Positions 38,234 to 47,952 of a stretch of 64,000 nucleotides of DNA are shown here, one piece after another. How positions within the stretch are numbered: the first letter of the stretch is position 1; each line of letters begins with the position of its first letter. A model generated the notes under the pieces. The model ran no database searches. It saw only the letters and a list, made by a program, of their open reading frames with translations, and had not been told where the DNA came from. The position numbers and the translations under genes were made by a program. Source of the stretch: Ulvibacter antarcticus (GTDB taxonomy: Bacteria; Bacteroidota; Bacteroidia; Flavobacteriales; Flavobacteriaceae). Location of the stretch: contig NZ_REFC01000013.1 of NCBI RefSeq assembly GCF_003688405.1, positions 558,001 to 622,000 of the forward strand. Direction: 5' to 3'.

Positions 38234-39150
38234 TGGAACACATTGAGTATAATCCAAAGGGATATAAGCAGAAGTATATCGCTCATCTTAACGAGTGTTT
38301 CGGGGCCTGGGGTGGTGACAAAGAGTATAATTGGGTATTCGAACAACAACGAGGACCTTTCGTTAGCGATCTGATGGTAATACATCATGATGAGTTAGGA
38401 GTTTTAGCGGGATCCGGTGTCACTTATAGAAGTTTAAAAAACAAGTCAACAGGTCAACAGATCAATACAGGAATAATGACAGGCTCCTGGACGCTGCCTG
38501 CAGCTAGGAGAAGAGGTTGCTTCAGTAAGATTATTCAGGAATCCAGAATGCTTTGTAAGTCACATGAGGTTCCGCATCTTACCGCATTTGTAACAGAAAC
38601 TAATGCTAGCGCAGGTAGATTAGCCTCAGCAGGATCATTATTAGTACCTAGTTATCACTTATTTTCTCCTTCGGAAGTGTATAAAGGAGATTTCCCCAAA
38701 GCTAAATTATGCACCGCTTCCGAAGCAATTAAAAAACAAATCTTTAAAGCCTTTACTGAAACTGAAGTCGATGCCTTAAAATTCGAATATTCTTACGAAA
38801 CTTTTGTTGGTCAGTACGTTGATAGAATTAAAGAGAATACGATCCTTAAAATAGGGGAGAACTTCGCCATTTTAGAAGCCGGAACCAATGAGATGAAAGT
38901 TCTATTAATGACTTATAAAAATCTGGACGAAGCTAAAATCGTACTACAGTGTTTAACGAATTACTGCATTGAAAACCTGAATAAAAAATCCTTTTTGTAT
39001 AGCACACAGGAGGCATTTTATGAAATGTCGTTGGCATTGGGGTTTGAGTCACTACCAGGATATTTTACAGTATTGGATGCTTCGGAAGCTAAGGTGAATA
39101 ACGCTGAAGTATATGAGAACTTGCATATACAAATGGGAGACAAAATGTAA
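38233..39150 (+). CDS. GNAT-fold N-acyltransferase
   Basis: A 305-residue protein whose N-terminal half carries a GNAT acetyl-CoA binding motif: TLPAARRRGCFSKII (the R/QxxGxG/A-like loop) after a GIMTGSW strand. The C-terminal half, residues ~160-300, may be a second degenerate GNAT unit. It may acylate an amino-sugar, perhaps after the deacetylase encoded just upstream, with which it shares a one-base overlap. That pairing is inference. The following glycosyltransferase begins one base after its stop. Confidence 0.72.
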   Translation: MEHIEYNPKGYKQKYIAHLNECFGAWGGDKEYNWVFEQQRGPFVSDLMVIHHDELGVLAGSGVTYRSLKNKSTGQQINTGIMTGSWTLPAARRRGCFSKIIQESRMLCKSHEVPHLTAFVTETNASAGRLASAGSLLVPSYHLFSPSEVYKGDFPKAKLCTASEAIKKQIFKAFTETEVDALKFEYSYETFVGQYVDRIKENTILKIGENFAILEAGTNEMKVLLMTYKNLDEAKIVLQCLTNYCIENLNKKSFLYSTQEAFYEMSLALGFESLPGYFTVLDASEAKVNNAEVYENLHIQMGDKM

Positions 39151-39151
39151 T

Positions 39152-40330
39152 ATGAAATATAAATTAATACGTATTACTACGGTTCCTATTTCATTAGAAA
39201 AACTAATTGAGGGGCAACTCAATTTTATGCAGGATTATTTTGAGGTTACTGCGATAGCTTCGGAAAAAGAGGCATTAGAAAAATTAGGTAAACAGTTGAA
39301 GGTTCGAACGCACTTTGTGGATATGACGCGTAAGATCACTCCCTTCAAAGATCTTAAATCTGTGTATAACCTCTATAAATTCTTTAAAAAAGAAAGACCC
39401 AAAATTGTGCATACGCATACCCCGAAGGCAGGAGTTGCAGGAATGTTGGCAGCAAGATTAGCAGGGGTTCCAATCAGGTTGCATACCGTCGCGGGGCTAC
39501 CCTTGTTAGAAACCATTGGTTTAAAAAGAAAAATTCTGGAGTTGGTGGAAATACTCACGTTTGCCTGTGCAACTAAGGTATATCCTAATTCTAAACGAAT
39601 TGCTGAAATTTTAGTTGAAAATAAGTATGTTTCAGCAAAGAAGGTCCATGTTATAAAAAATGGAAGTTCAAATGGTATCGACACCTCTTTTTTTGATCCT
39701 TCAGTTATTTCAGAAGATGAAAAAACAGCATTACGAGCTTCGTTGGAAATTCCGAAGGAAGCTTTTGTATTTATATTCGTAGGTCGGTTAGTTGGGGATA
39801 AGGGAATTAACGAGTTGATAGAAGCTCATATAAAATTAAATAATTCTAATGCATACTTGCTATTAGTAGGTCCATTAGAAACAGAGCTAGATCCATTGTT
39901 GGAATGTACCATTTCAGAAATTAAAGAAAACAAAACAATTATTTCAGTTGGATACCAAGGGGATGTACGCCCTTATTTTGCAATCAGTGACGCCCTTGCT
40001 TTTCCGAGTTATCGAGAGGGATTTCCCAATGTGGTAATGCAGGCGGGAGCAATGGGCTTACCGGCTATCGTGAGTAATATAAATGGTTGCAATGAAATTA
40101 TTGAAGAAGGAACTAACGGGACTATCATTGAGGTTAAAAGCGTAGATGCCTTATATACTGCAATGCATACAATGTTGGAAAAGGTCACAGAACGAGTGAA
40201 ACTGAAAGAAAATAGCCGAATGTCTATTGTAGAAAGATATCAGCGTAAGGCGATGTGGGAAGCGATCTTGGATGAATATAGAAAACAACTGAAGCGTTGT
40301 GGATTCGAAGATCTAGAAACTACTCAATAA
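39152..40330 (+). CDS. Glycosyltransferase family 4 protein
   Basis: A 392-residue GT4 enzyme. I use the ATG at 39152, which directly follows the stop of the GNAT gene and gives the usual start MKYKLIRITTVPISLEKL; an earlier ATG at 39113 would overlap and adds 13 unrelated residues. HTHTPKAGVAGMLAARLAGVP is the acceptor-side motif, FVGRLVGDKGINELIEA opens the donor domain, and YREGFPNVVMQAGAMGLP is the retaining GT4 donor-site motif. It probably adds the second sugar onto the lipid-linked initiating residue, given its place before pglC. Confidence 0.88.
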   Translation: MKYKLIRITTVPISLEKLIEGQLNFMQDYFEVTAIASEKEALEKLGKQLKVRTHFVDMTRKITPFKDLKSVYNLYKFFKKERPKIVHTHTPKAGVAGMLAARLAGVPIRLHTVAGLPLLETIGLKRKILELVEILTFACATKVYPNSKRIAEILVENKYVSAKKVHVIKNGSSNGIDTSFFDPSVISEDEKTALRASLEIPKEAFVFIFVGRLVGDKGINELIEAHIKLNNSNAYLLLVGPLETELDPLLECTISEIKENKTIISVGYQGDVRPYFAISDALAFPSYREGFPNVVMQAGAMGLPAIVSNINGCNEIIEEGTNGTIIEVKSVDALYTAMHTMLEKVTERVKLKENSRMSIVERYQRKAMWEAILDEYRKQLKRCGFEDLETTQ

Positions 40331-40342
40331 GATTATAATGAC

Positions 40343-40350
40343 TATTTTTG
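40343..40350 (+). promoter_or_regulatory. Possible -7 promoter box before the bacillosamine genes
   Basis: TATTTTTG, an exact TAnnTTTG match, 32 bp before the pglC start, in the 52-bp gap after the glycosyltransferase gene. No -33 TTG is seen at the usual spacing. It may be an internal promoter for the Pgl set. Confidence 0.35.
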
Positions 40351-40382
40351 CCATTGGAAAATTTCAAGTCAAATAACACCCC

Positions 40383-40991
40383 ATGTATTTAAATTTAATC
40401 AAACCTTTTTTTGACTTTTTAGCCTCGGCAATTTTTTTAATAGTAATCTCTCCAGTATTGCTAATTATTACTGTCCTGCTATACATAGCAAATGACGGCA
40501 AACCTTTTTTCTTTCAGAAAAGACCTGGAAAAGGTGAGCGGATTTTTAGTATAATTAAGTTCAAAACAATGAACGATAGAAAGGATGCTTCAGGAGCTTT
40601 GCTGCCCGATGAGGATAGATTGACCAAGGTAGGTGGTTTTATTCGTAAAACATCTTTAGATGAGCTTCCTCAATTTGTCAATGTGGTAAAGGGAGATATG
40701 AGCATCGTAGGGCCAAGACCCTTGCTTCCGGAGTATTTATCATTGTATACAGATTTTCAGAAACAACGGCATAATGTACGACCAGGAATAACAGGTTGGA
40801 CACAAGTAAACGGAAGGAATGAAAATAGTTGGGAGCGCAAATTGGAACTTGATATTCATTATGTGGAGCATCAAAATTTTTGGTTTGATTTCAAAATTAT
40901 CTTGGCGACTTTTAAAAAAGTAATTATTCGAGAAGGGATATATAATACAGAAGAGATTAAAGAACCTAATACTTCATCGACGAAGAAATGA
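40383..40991 (+). CDS. pglC: Initiating sugar-1-phosphate transferase, PglC-like
   Basis: A 202-residue monotopic phosphoglycosyl transferase: one N-terminal membrane-embedded helix (residues ~8-32) and a small catalytic domain. Motifs are KFKTMND, the catalytic Asp-Glu pair in SLDELPQ, DMSIVGPRPLLPEY, and RPGITGWTQVNGRN. It transfers a phospho-sugar from UDP to undecaprenyl phosphate, starting the repeat unit. The adjacent PglD-, PglE- and PglF-like genes make the donor most likely UDP-N,N'-diacetylbacillosamine. It overlaps the acetyltransferase gene by 4 bp. Confidence 0.9.
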   Translation: MYLNLIKPFFDFLASAIFLIVISPVLLIITVLLYIANDGKPFFFQKRPGKGERIFSIIKFKTMNDRKDASGALLPDEDRLTKVGGFIRKTSLDELPQFVNVVKGDMSIVGPRPLLPEYLSLYTDFQKQRHNVRPGITGWTQVNGRNENSWERKLELDIHYVEHQNFWFDFKIILATFKKVIIREGIYNTEEIKEPNTSSTKK

Positions 40992-41605
40992 AGGAAATCA
41001 CATTATATGGAGCAGGAGGACATGCTTTTGCAGCTGTCGAATTAATCCGATCACTAGGAGCATTTAAACCGGTTCAAATTCTCGATGATGCCCCTTCTGT
41101 CGCTTCAATACTCAATGTGGATGTTAAAAATTCGCAAGGTGTTTCAATTGCTTCTATTGAAAATATATGTATTACTATTGGTAATAACCTCATCCGAAAA
41201 ACTATCGCGTCGAAATTAAAAGCGAATTTCCCCAGTTTTATGCATAAATCCGCTGTCTTATATCCTTCAGTAACTTTAGGGGAAGGAGTGATGGTGCACC
41301 CAAATGTTACACTGGACGCAGACGTTCGAGTGGGAGACTTTTGTATCATCAACAATAATGCGTCAATAGCCCATAACGTCATTGTTGGCAGTTTTTCGCA
41401 TGTCGCAATTCAAACGGCTATTGCAGGAGGAGTAACTATTGGCGAAGGGGCATTTATTGCAGCCGGAAGCGTGGTACTACCTAATATTAAGATAGGTAAA
41501 TGGGCAACTGTGGGAGCCGGAGCAGTGGTGACTAAGGATGTCCCGGACCATGCCGTTGTATTCGGGAGCCCAGCCAGAATAGTAAGGTTTAATAATAAAT
41601 TATGA
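40988..41605 (+). CDS. pglD: UDP-4-amino sugar N-acetyltransferase, PglD-like
   Basis: A 205-residue protein of the NeuD/PglB/PglD family: an N-terminal Rossmann-like UDP-binding part (YGAGGHAFAAVELI, residues 5-18) followed by left-handed beta-helix repeats from ~85. The catalytic His is in NNNASIAHNVIVG, and AIAGGVTIGEGAFIAAGSVV is the acetyl-CoA loop region. It would acetylate the 4-amino group of the UDP-sugar made by PglE. It overlaps pglC and pglE by 4 bp each. Confidence 0.9.
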   Translation: MKEITLYGAGGHAFAAVELIRSLGAFKPVQILDDAPSVASILNVDVKNSQGVSIASIENICITIGNNLIRKTIASKLKANFPSFMHKSAVLYPSVTLGEGVMVHPNVTLDADVRVGDFCIINNNASIAHNVIVGSFSHVAIQTAIAGGVTIGEGAFIAAGSVVLPNIKIGKWATVGAGAVVTKDVPDHAVVFGSPARIVRFNNKL

Positions 41606-42732
41606 AAGATAAAATTTACTTATCCTCTCCCCATATGGGAGGAACTGAACGTGAATTCGTGAATGAAGCATTCGATACTAATTGGGTAGCTCCATTAGGC
41701 CCTAATGTTAACGGTTTCGAGCAGGACCTACAGAAATATTTGAAAGAAGGAGTAAACGTAGCCGCTTTAAGCTCGGGTACTGCTGCTTTGCATTTGGCTT
41801 TAATATTATTAGACGTTAAAAGTGGTGATGAGGTTATTTGTCAAAGCATGACATTTTCGGCTTCCGCAAATCCAATTGTTTATCAAGGGGCCACACCAAT
41901 CTTTGTCGATAGCGAATCAGATACCTGGAATATCTGTCCGAAGTATCTTGAAGCTGCTATAAAAGACAGAATTGCGCTGGGGAAAAAACCAAAGGCGATT
42001 ATCGCAGTACATCTTTATGGTATGCCTTATAAATGGGATGAAATAGCAGCAATTTCAAAAAAATATGATATTCCTGTGATTGAAGATAGTGCCGAAGCTT
42101 TGGGGAGCAGTTATAAGGGTAAGAAATGTGGAACCTTAGGTAATATTTCAATCCTTTCGTTTAATGGGAATAAAATTATTACTACTTCTGGTGGTGGCGC
42201 ATTGGTGGCAAATGATGAAAAAACAAAACAAAAGGCAATTTTTTATGCAACTCAGGCTAGAGATGAGGCTCCACATTACCAACATTCTCAAATAGGTTAT
42301 AATTACCGGATGAGTAATATTTGTGCGGGAATTGGAAGAGGGCAGATGGAAGTGTTAGACAAGCACGTTGGATATCGTCGTGATATGAATTTCTTTTATC
42401 AGGATATTTTTAAAGACGTGTCCGGAGTAACTGTGTTTACTGAACCTACTTCGGAAGTATTTTCGAATCATTGGTTATCCTGTATTATTGTTGATGAGGC
42501 TAAAGCTGGATTTTCTGCTGAAACAATTCGATTAGCTTTGGAGAAAGAAAATATTGAATCGCGGCCATTGTGGAAACCTATGCATTTACAGCCTGTATTT
42601 GAAAATGCACCCTATTATGGTGGTAAGATTTCTGAAGATCTTTTTCACAACGGAATCTGTTTACCATCCGGGTCTAACCTCAATGCTATCGATAAAAGTA
42701 GGATTTTATCTGTTTTAAGGGGTTTTAACTAA
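41602..42732 (+). CDS. pglE: DegT/DnrJ/EryC1 aminotransferase, PglE-like
   Basis: A 376-residue PLP aminotransferase acting on nucleotide-linked keto sugars. The PLP lysine is K191 in FNGNKIITTSGGG; LSSGTAALHLAL holds the phosphate-binding turn, and EDSAEALGSSYKGKKCG supplies the pyridine Asp. It begins with the PglE-like KIYLSSPHMGGTEREFVNEAF. It would aminate the 4-keto sugar made by the PglF-type dehydratase. It is the only sugar aminotransferase in the window, so it could conceivably also serve the WlbA route, though its neighbours argue for bacillosamine. Confidence 0.9.
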   Translation: MKDKIYLSSPHMGGTEREFVNEAFDTNWVAPLGPNVNGFEQDLQKYLKEGVNVAALSSGTAALHLALILLDVKSGDEVICQSMTFSASANPIVYQGATPIFVDSESDTWNICPKYLEAAIKDRIALGKKPKAIIAVHLYGMPYKWDEIAAISKKYDIPVIEDSAEALGSSYKGKKCGTLGNISILSFNGNKIITTSGGGALVANDEKTKQKAIFYATQARDEAPHYQHSQIGYNYRMSNICAGIGRGQMEVLDKHVGYRRDMNFFYQDIFKDVSGVTVFTEPTSEVFSNHWLSCIIVDEAKAGFSAETIRLALEKENIESRPLWKPMHLQPVFENAPYYGGKISEDLFHNGICLPSGSNLNAIDKSRILSVLRGFN

Positions 42733-42763
42733 AGAATAACTAAATTGCGGCAAGTTTATAAAA

Positions 42764-44704
42764 TTGAAAATAACAAGAAAAATAATTAATAAGATCTTCA
42801 CTGGAGATAATCGACTTAGCATATTAGATAAGAGATACTTACCTCGATGGTCTGTAGTATTCTTGGATAGTATATTTTGTGTGATCTCATGGTATTTGGT
42901 GTTTTTTATATTGAAGGAAACCCCTTTAATATTCCCGGAGACTTTCTCATTTACAAGTCAGATACTCTTGATCTTAGGAGTTAATATATTCTTCTTCTTC
43001 CTTTTTAAAACCTATTCTGGTATCATAAGACATTCAACTTTTACTGATATTTTAAAACTAGCGTTTTCCACCTTCTTAGCGACGGTAAGCTTAGGATTGA
43101 TTAGTTATCTGTATTTTGGCACCTTTGGCACTAAATTATTCTTAAACACTTCTTTGGTGTTGTTATTGCTCATTTCTTTTACATTTATGTTATTCTTCCG
43201 AATTGTAGTAAAGGAGGTATATCAGTTATTAAAAAATACTGCTACAAATAGTTTTAAGAAGCATGTTGCTATAGTTGGTGTTGATGATCATACCATTTCT
43301 TTGGCGAAAGCACTAACTACCGAGTCTAATTTGCCTTTCCGATTGGTCGGGTTTATTACTGAAAATTTTGATTCTAAGCGTTATAAAATTCTAGGAAAAC
43401 CTGTTATACCTTTAAAAGATAATCTGGCCGAGATAGTAGAGAAGTATGAGATCGAAGGTGTACTTATTATAAGTGAATCACTCACAGGAAAAGAGAAGAA
43501 CCAAATAGTGGAAGCTTGTTTAGCTCAAAATGTAGAAATCTTTAATGTGCCTCTGTTAGAAACATGGAACCGTAAAGAGGATATTAAGAATCAAATCAAG
43601 CCGATACAGATTGAGGATCTTTTAGAACGTGACCCAATCGCAATAGAAAACGATTCCATTGCAAAAGATCTCGAAGGGAAGAGAATTCTGGTTACGGGGG
43701 GTGCAGGATCCATAGGGAGTGAAATCGTGCGTCAAATTGCAGAATTCAATCCGAAGCTCATTGTTATTTTAGATCAAGCAGAATCTGCACTACATGAATT
43801 GGAGATCTATCTCGATCAACATTATCCAAATTTGAACTTTATTATTGAGTTGGCCAATATTAGCAATATGTATCGGTTAGAAATGTTGTTCACAAAGTAT
43901 GAATTCGAGATGGTGTATCATGCAGCGGCATATAAACATGTCCCCTTAATAGAACGTAATCCGCACGAAGCAATTTATGTAAATATTTTAGGTACGGTGA
44001 ATCTTTCGGTGTTGTCTGTTAATCATAACGTTAAACGATTTGTTATGGTTTCAACCGATAAGGCAGTAAACCCTACCAATGTAATGGGAGCATCTAAACG
44101 CGCTGCCGAAATGTATGTGCAATCACTTCAGAATAGTAAAGAACTCGAAACCAAATTCATTACCACCAGATTTGGTAATGTATTGGGTTCAAATGGATCG
44201 GTAATTCCACATTTCAGAAAACAAATTGCGGAAGGTGGACCAGTTACCGTTACTCACAAAGATATTATTAGATATTTCATGACAATTCCAGAAGCTTGCC
44301 AATTAGTATTGCAAGCAGGAACAATGGGCGTTGGCGGAGAGGTTTTCGTCTTTGACATGGGGAAACCCATTCGGATTTTGGATATGGCCGAACGAATGAT
44401 TCGATTGTCCGGATTGGAGCCTTATGAGGATATTGAAATTAAAATTACCGGTTTACGTCCCGGTGAGAAATTGTATGAAGAATTATTAAATGATACTTCT
44501 ACTTCTTTACCCACGCATCACCCTAAAATCATGATTTCGAAAGTGCCAGTGGCCCAATTCGATGAAATAAACCAAAAAATTAAAAAGATTATAAAAACGG
44601 CTACGCGTCATAAGGATAAAGAGGTTGTTATTTTATTGAAAGACCTTGTACCTGAATACAAAAGTGAGAATTCTGAATTTGAAGCTTTGGATTTTCTAAA
44701 ATAG
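42764..44704 (+). CDS. pglF: UDP-GlcNAc 4,6-dehydratase, PglF-like membrane protein
   Basis: A 646-residue protein: about four N-terminal membrane helices (residues ~25-140), a regulatory Rossmann domain (~165-290), then the short-chain dehydratase domain from ~305 with VTGGAGSIGSE, YHAAAYKHVPLIE and the catalytic STDKAVNPTNVMG block. It converts UDP-GlcNAc to the 4-keto-6-deoxy sugar that PglE aminates. The start is TTG 42764: a stop lies nine codons upstream and the first internal Met is far into the membrane region. It closes the bacillosamine set and is followed by a hairpin. Confidence 0.92.
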   Translation: MKITRKIINKIFTGDNRLSILDKRYLPRWSVVFLDSIFCVISWYLVFFILKETPLIFPETFSFTSQILLILGVNIFFFFLFKTYSGIIRHSTFTDILKLAFSTFLATVSLGLISYLYFGTFGTKLFLNTSLVLLLLISFTFMLFFRIVVKEVYQLLKNTATNSFKKHVAIVGVDDHTISLAKALTTESNLPFRLVGFITENFDSKRYKILGKPVIPLKDNLAEIVEKYEIEGVLIISESLTGKEKNQIVEACLAQNVEIFNVPLLETWNRKEDIKNQIKPIQIEDLLERDPIAIENDSIAKDLEGKRILVTGGAGSIGSEIVRQIAEFNPKLIVILDQAESALHELEIYLDQHYPNLNFIIELANISNMYRLEMLFTKYEFEMVYHAAAYKHVPLIERNPHEAIYVNILGTVNLSVLSVNHNVKRFVMVSTDKAVNPTNVMGASKRAAEMYVQSLQNSKELETKFITTRFGNVLGSNGSVIPHFRKQIAEGGPVTVTHKDIIRYFMTIPEACQLVLQAGTMGVGGEVFVFDMGKPIRILDMAERMIRLSGLEPYEDIEIKITGLRPGEKLYEELLNDTSTSLPTHHPKIMISKVPVAQFDEINQKIKKIIKTATRHKDKEVVILLKDLVPEYKSENSEFEALDFLK

Positions 44705-44706
44705 AC

Positions 44707-44741
44707 GTCTTTAATTTAATCATTAAAAGACAAAGTTTTTA
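44707..44741 (+). terminator. Probable terminator after the bacillosamine genes
   Basis: GTCTTTAAT at 44707-44715 and ATTAAAAGAC at 44722-44731 pair with a one-base bulge and a 6-nt loop. Five T residues follow at 44736-44740. It ends three bases after the pglF stop and precedes the wza promoter, which separates sugar synthesis from export genes. Confidence 0.5.
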
Positions 44742-44770
44742 ATAAGTGAAGTTTTCTTTGTGGAAGACCT

Positions 44771-44778
44771 TATATTTG
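44771..44778 (+). promoter_or_regulatory. -7 promoter box of the wza-wzc export operon
   Basis: TATATTTG, an exact TAnnTTTG match, 20 bp before the wza ATG and just after a hairpin terminator. The export genes therefore probably have their own promoter. Confidence 0.6.
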
Positions 44779-44798
44779 CACGAATTTAAAAAAATTGA

Positions 44799-45557
44799 AT
44801 GAAAAAAGTAATTATTCTATCTGGTATCCTGCTATTGTTGCTTTCTTGTGCTTCAAAAAAGGAAATTATATATTTTCAGGACATAGAAAAATTGGACCTT
44901 CAAAATATCGAACATAATTTTGAGCCGATAATTGAGCCAAATGATATTCTTTATATTTCCATTTCAGCTATTAATGAAGAAGTTGTAAGGCCATTTTTGG
45001 GAAATTCTGAAGCGACTTCAACCACTGTCACCAATACTAATCCTGGTCTTAGAGGATATTTGGTTACTGCAGAAGGATATATCAGATTTCCGGTGTTAGG
45101 AGATATAATAGTTTCAGGAAATACCAGAGGGGAAGTGGTTGATAAACTTAAAGCGGATCTTTCAGTTTATATAAAAGATGTAGTTGTCGATGTGCGTATA
45201 ATGAATTTTACGGTGACTGTCCTTGGCGAAGTATTAAATCCAGGCGTTTTTAACGTGAATGATGAGCGAATATCTCTTCCGGAAGCCATTGCCTTGGCTG
45301 GTGATTTTACAGAAGATGGAAAACGTAAAGACGTACTTATAATTAGAGAACAGAACGGAAAGAGACGTGTAGCTAGAATTGATTTTACAACCTCAGATCT
45401 ATTTAATAGCCCTTATTACTTTCTAAAGCAGAATGATGTTGTATATGTAGAACCATCCTTACGAGGAGTTAAAAAATCTGGTTTTATTCCAGATATTCCG
45501 GCACTTTTGTCGGTGGTAACTATCATATTAAGTTCTGTGATTTTGTTGACAAGATAA
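44799..45557 (+). CDS. wza: Polysaccharide export outer-membrane lipoprotein (Wza)
   Basis: A 252-residue outer-membrane export protein. The lipoprotein signal has C17 (LLSC). Residues ~45-130 form the polysaccharide export domain (EPNDILYISI, GYLVTAEGYIRFPVLGDI), followed by an SLBB-type domain (TVLGEVLNPGVFNV). A hydrophobic C-terminal helix (residues ~230-250) resembles the membrane-spanning helix of E. coli Wza, though the whole is shorter (252 against about 380). It forms the exit channel, with Wzc encoded 10 bp downstream. Confidence 0.92.
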   Translation: MKKVIILSGILLLLLSCASKKEIIYFQDIEKLDLQNIEHNFEPIIEPNDILYISISAINEEVVRPFLGNSEATSTTVTNTNPGLRGYLVTAEGYIRFPVLGDIIVSGNTRGEVVDKLKADLSVYIKDVVVDVRIMNFTVTVLGEVLNPGVFNVNDERISLPEAIALAGDFTEDGKRKDVLIIREQNGKRRVARIDFTTSDLFNSPYYFLKQNDVVYVEPSLRGVKKSGFIPDIPALLSVVTIILSSVILLTR

Positions 45558-45567
45558 TTTAAATTGA

Positions 45568-47952
45568 ATGAATAATAGCCCTACTAATATTTCAGAAATT
45601 AAAGAACAATCCATTAAGGAATTACTTAAACAGTATGTTCGTTATTGGTATTTGTTTCTCTTCGGAATACTAATTGCATTAACAGGCGCCTACATATATC
45701 TAAGATATGCGACCAAAACTTATGCAACTAGTAGTACAATTATTATTAAGGATGAAAAGAAAGGAGGAGGAGCAGCCGAACTTGCGGCTTTTTCAGACCT
45801 ATCACTTTTTTCTAATGCATTTTCTGATAATATTGCCAATGAATTAGTCATTCTACGCTCTAAGAGTCTTATCGGAAAAACTGTAGAATCACTTAATTTG
45901 AACGTTCAATATTTTTATGAAGGATCAATTAAGACCAGTGAATTGTATGTTTACAAGCCTTTTAAGGTAAATTACTTAAGCGTTTCAGACAAGACGCAGT
46001 TAACTATACCTCAATTGGTAATTATCATGCATTCCGACGCAGAATTTACTATAGAAGACATTAATAAGACCTTTAGTAAGAAATATAGTTTTGGTGATAA
46101 AATAGACTTACCATTTGGGGATTTGGTTGTAGTTCCAAACACCGAAAACATAGATAAATTTAATAACTACCTTGAGAAACCAATACATGTGGTGTATCAT
46201 TCTGTAGAAAATGTTGCTGCGCATTTTCAAGGCCTATTAAATCTGGTACACGATGGCAAAAATGGGGAAGTTGTATCTCTAAAATTAACTTCATCGTTAC
46301 CGGTAAAAGCGGAGGATTTTTTAAATGAATTGGTATATCAGTACAATCAGGATGCAATAAATGATCGTAGCCAGATCGCACAAAAAACCTCAAACTTTAT
46401 AGATTCACGTTTGGAGATTATTACGCGCGAATTGGATTCTGTAGAGAACAATAAGGAGCGCTTTAAAAGTACCAATCGTCTTACCGATATAGAAGCTGAA
46501 GCAAATCTTATACTCGAGAATGCCAGCGATTATAATAAAAGACAGGTCGATACATCTACACAACTAGAATTGATAGACTCCATGATTAGCTATATGGATT
46601 CCACATCATCGATCGATTTGTTACCGTCGAATATAGGGATAGATAATGGCGAAATACAGTCATCTGTAGGCACGTATAATCAGTTGGTGCTGGAGAAAAA
46701 CAGGTTATTAAAAAATTCAACTTCGAAGAATCCGGTAATAATAAATTTGGATTCTCAAATTGAACAATTAAAAAGCAGCATTAGTGGTAGTTTAAAAAAT
46801 CAGCAACGCTTCTATCAAGTTGCAATTAAAGATCTTAATAACCAAGAAAATATATTCAACGCTAAACTTTCTCAAGTGCCCGAAAAGGAAAAATTGTTTA
46901 GAGGCATTGTAAGACAACAGAATATAAAGGAACAATTGTATTTATTTTTACTGCAACAACGAGAGGAGACTTCTATTTCGTTAGCGGTGACTTCCTCTAA
47001 AGCAAAGGTGGTAGATGCGGCATACAGTGGTAAAGGACAAGAGTCACCAAAGCCTTCCCTTATTTACTTATTATCCTTTATATTAGGACTCTTAGTACCT
47101 TTCTTACTGATTTATATATATTATTTATTTAACACCAAAGTATCGAATCGAAGTGACGTAGAGCGCGTACACAGAACAACACCGTTGATTGGCGAAATAC
47201 CAAAGTTAAGCCGAGGTGAGGAAGAGCTCATAAAACATAATGACCGAAGTATATTAGCCGAATCTTTCAGAATATTAAGAACTAATCTTCAATATCTTCT
47301 TGCCGGTAAAACAACCGTAGACGGCGGTCTTCCGAAGAAAATATTTGTCACTTCAACAATTAAAGGTGAAGGTAAAACTTTTGTAGCTTTTAACTTAGCA
47401 TTGTCCCTGGCACAAACTGGTAAAAAGGTGGTGTTGGTTGGTGCTGATATTAGAAATCCGCAGTTACATCGATATCTTCCGGGACAACAAAAAGATAAAA
47501 AAGGATTAACAGAATATATCATAGACCATACGATAGCTGCTGCTGATCTTGCGAGTCAAAGTGAGTACAATGAAAATTTAAGTATAATCATGTCTGGCGT
47601 AATTCCTCCAAATCCTGCCGAATTACTTATGCAACCCAGAACGAATATTTTCTTTGAGGAAATTAAAGACTTATACGATTTTATTATTGTGGATACCGCC
47701 CCATCTATGTTAGTAACCGATACCATCCTAATTAATAAAATTGCCGATGTCACTTTATACGTGATCCGAGCGAATTTTACTGACAAAAAATTAATGGAAT
47801 TTCCGAAGGACGCCATTGAAGAAGGAAGATTGGCGAACATTGCCCTTGTATTAAACAGTGTTACTATGAGTAACTTTGGATATGGTAATAAGTACGGGTA
47901 CACGTATAGTGAAGAAAAGAAGACCTTTTTTCAAAGGTTGTTTAACCGTTAG
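45568..47952 (+). CDS. wzc: Polysaccharide co-polymerase tyrosine autokinase (Wzc)
   Basis: A 794-residue inner-membrane protein that sets chain length and drives export. There is a membrane helix at ~30-50, a large Wzz-type periplasmic domain with coiled coil (~280-460), a second helix at ~500-520, then a BY-kinase domain: Walker A TIKGEGKT around residues 596-603, Walker A' VLVGADIRNPQ, Walker B FIIVDTAP. In A' the usual DADLR Asp pair reads GADIR. The C-terminus has a tyrosine cluster (NFGYGNKYGYTYSEE) for autophosphorylation. It is followed after 37 bp by the Wzi-like gene. Confidence 0.94.
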   Translation: MNNSPTNISEIKEQSIKELLKQYVRYWYLFLFGILIALTGAYIYLRYATKTYATSSTIIIKDEKKGGGAAELAAFSDLSLFSNAFSDNIANELVILRSKSLIGKTVESLNLNVQYFYEGSIKTSELYVYKPFKVNYLSVSDKTQLTIPQLVIIMHSDAEFTIEDINKTFSKKYSFGDKIDLPFGDLVVVPNTENIDKFNNYLEKPIHVVYHSVENVAAHFQGLLNLVHDGKNGEVVSLKLTSSLPVKAEDFLNELVYQYNQDAINDRSQIAQKTSNFIDSRLEIITRELDSVENNKERFKSTNRLTDIEAEANLILENASDYNKRQVDTSTQLELIDSMISYMDSTSSIDLLPSNIGIDNGEIQSSVGTYNQLVLEKNRLLKNSTSKNPVIINLDSQIEQLKSSISGSLKNQQRFYQVAIKDLNNQENIFNAKLSQVPEKEKLFRGIVRQQNIKEQLYLFLLQQREETSISLAVTSSKAKVVDAAYSGKGQESPKPSLIYLLSFILGLLVPFLLIYIYYLFNTKVSNRSDVERVHRTTPLIGEIPKLSRGEEELIKHNDRSILAESFRILRTNLQYLLAGKTTVDGGLPKKIFVTSTIKGEGKTFVAFNLALSLAQTGKKVVLVGADIRNPQLHRYLPGQQKDKKGLTEYIIDHTIAAADLASQSEYNENLSIIMSGVIPPNPAELLMQPRTNIFFEEIKDLYDFIIVDTAPSMLVTDTILINKIADVTLYVIRANFTDKKLMEFPKDAIEEGRLANIALVLNSVTMSNFGYGNKYGYTYSEEKKTFFQRLFNR

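Noticed and set aside
47556-47903. A 115-codon minus-strand frame within wzc, and similar ones at 49462-49812 and 62328-62684
   Set aside because: All are antisense to well-supported genes, lack recognisable features, and disappear when the real genes are placed.
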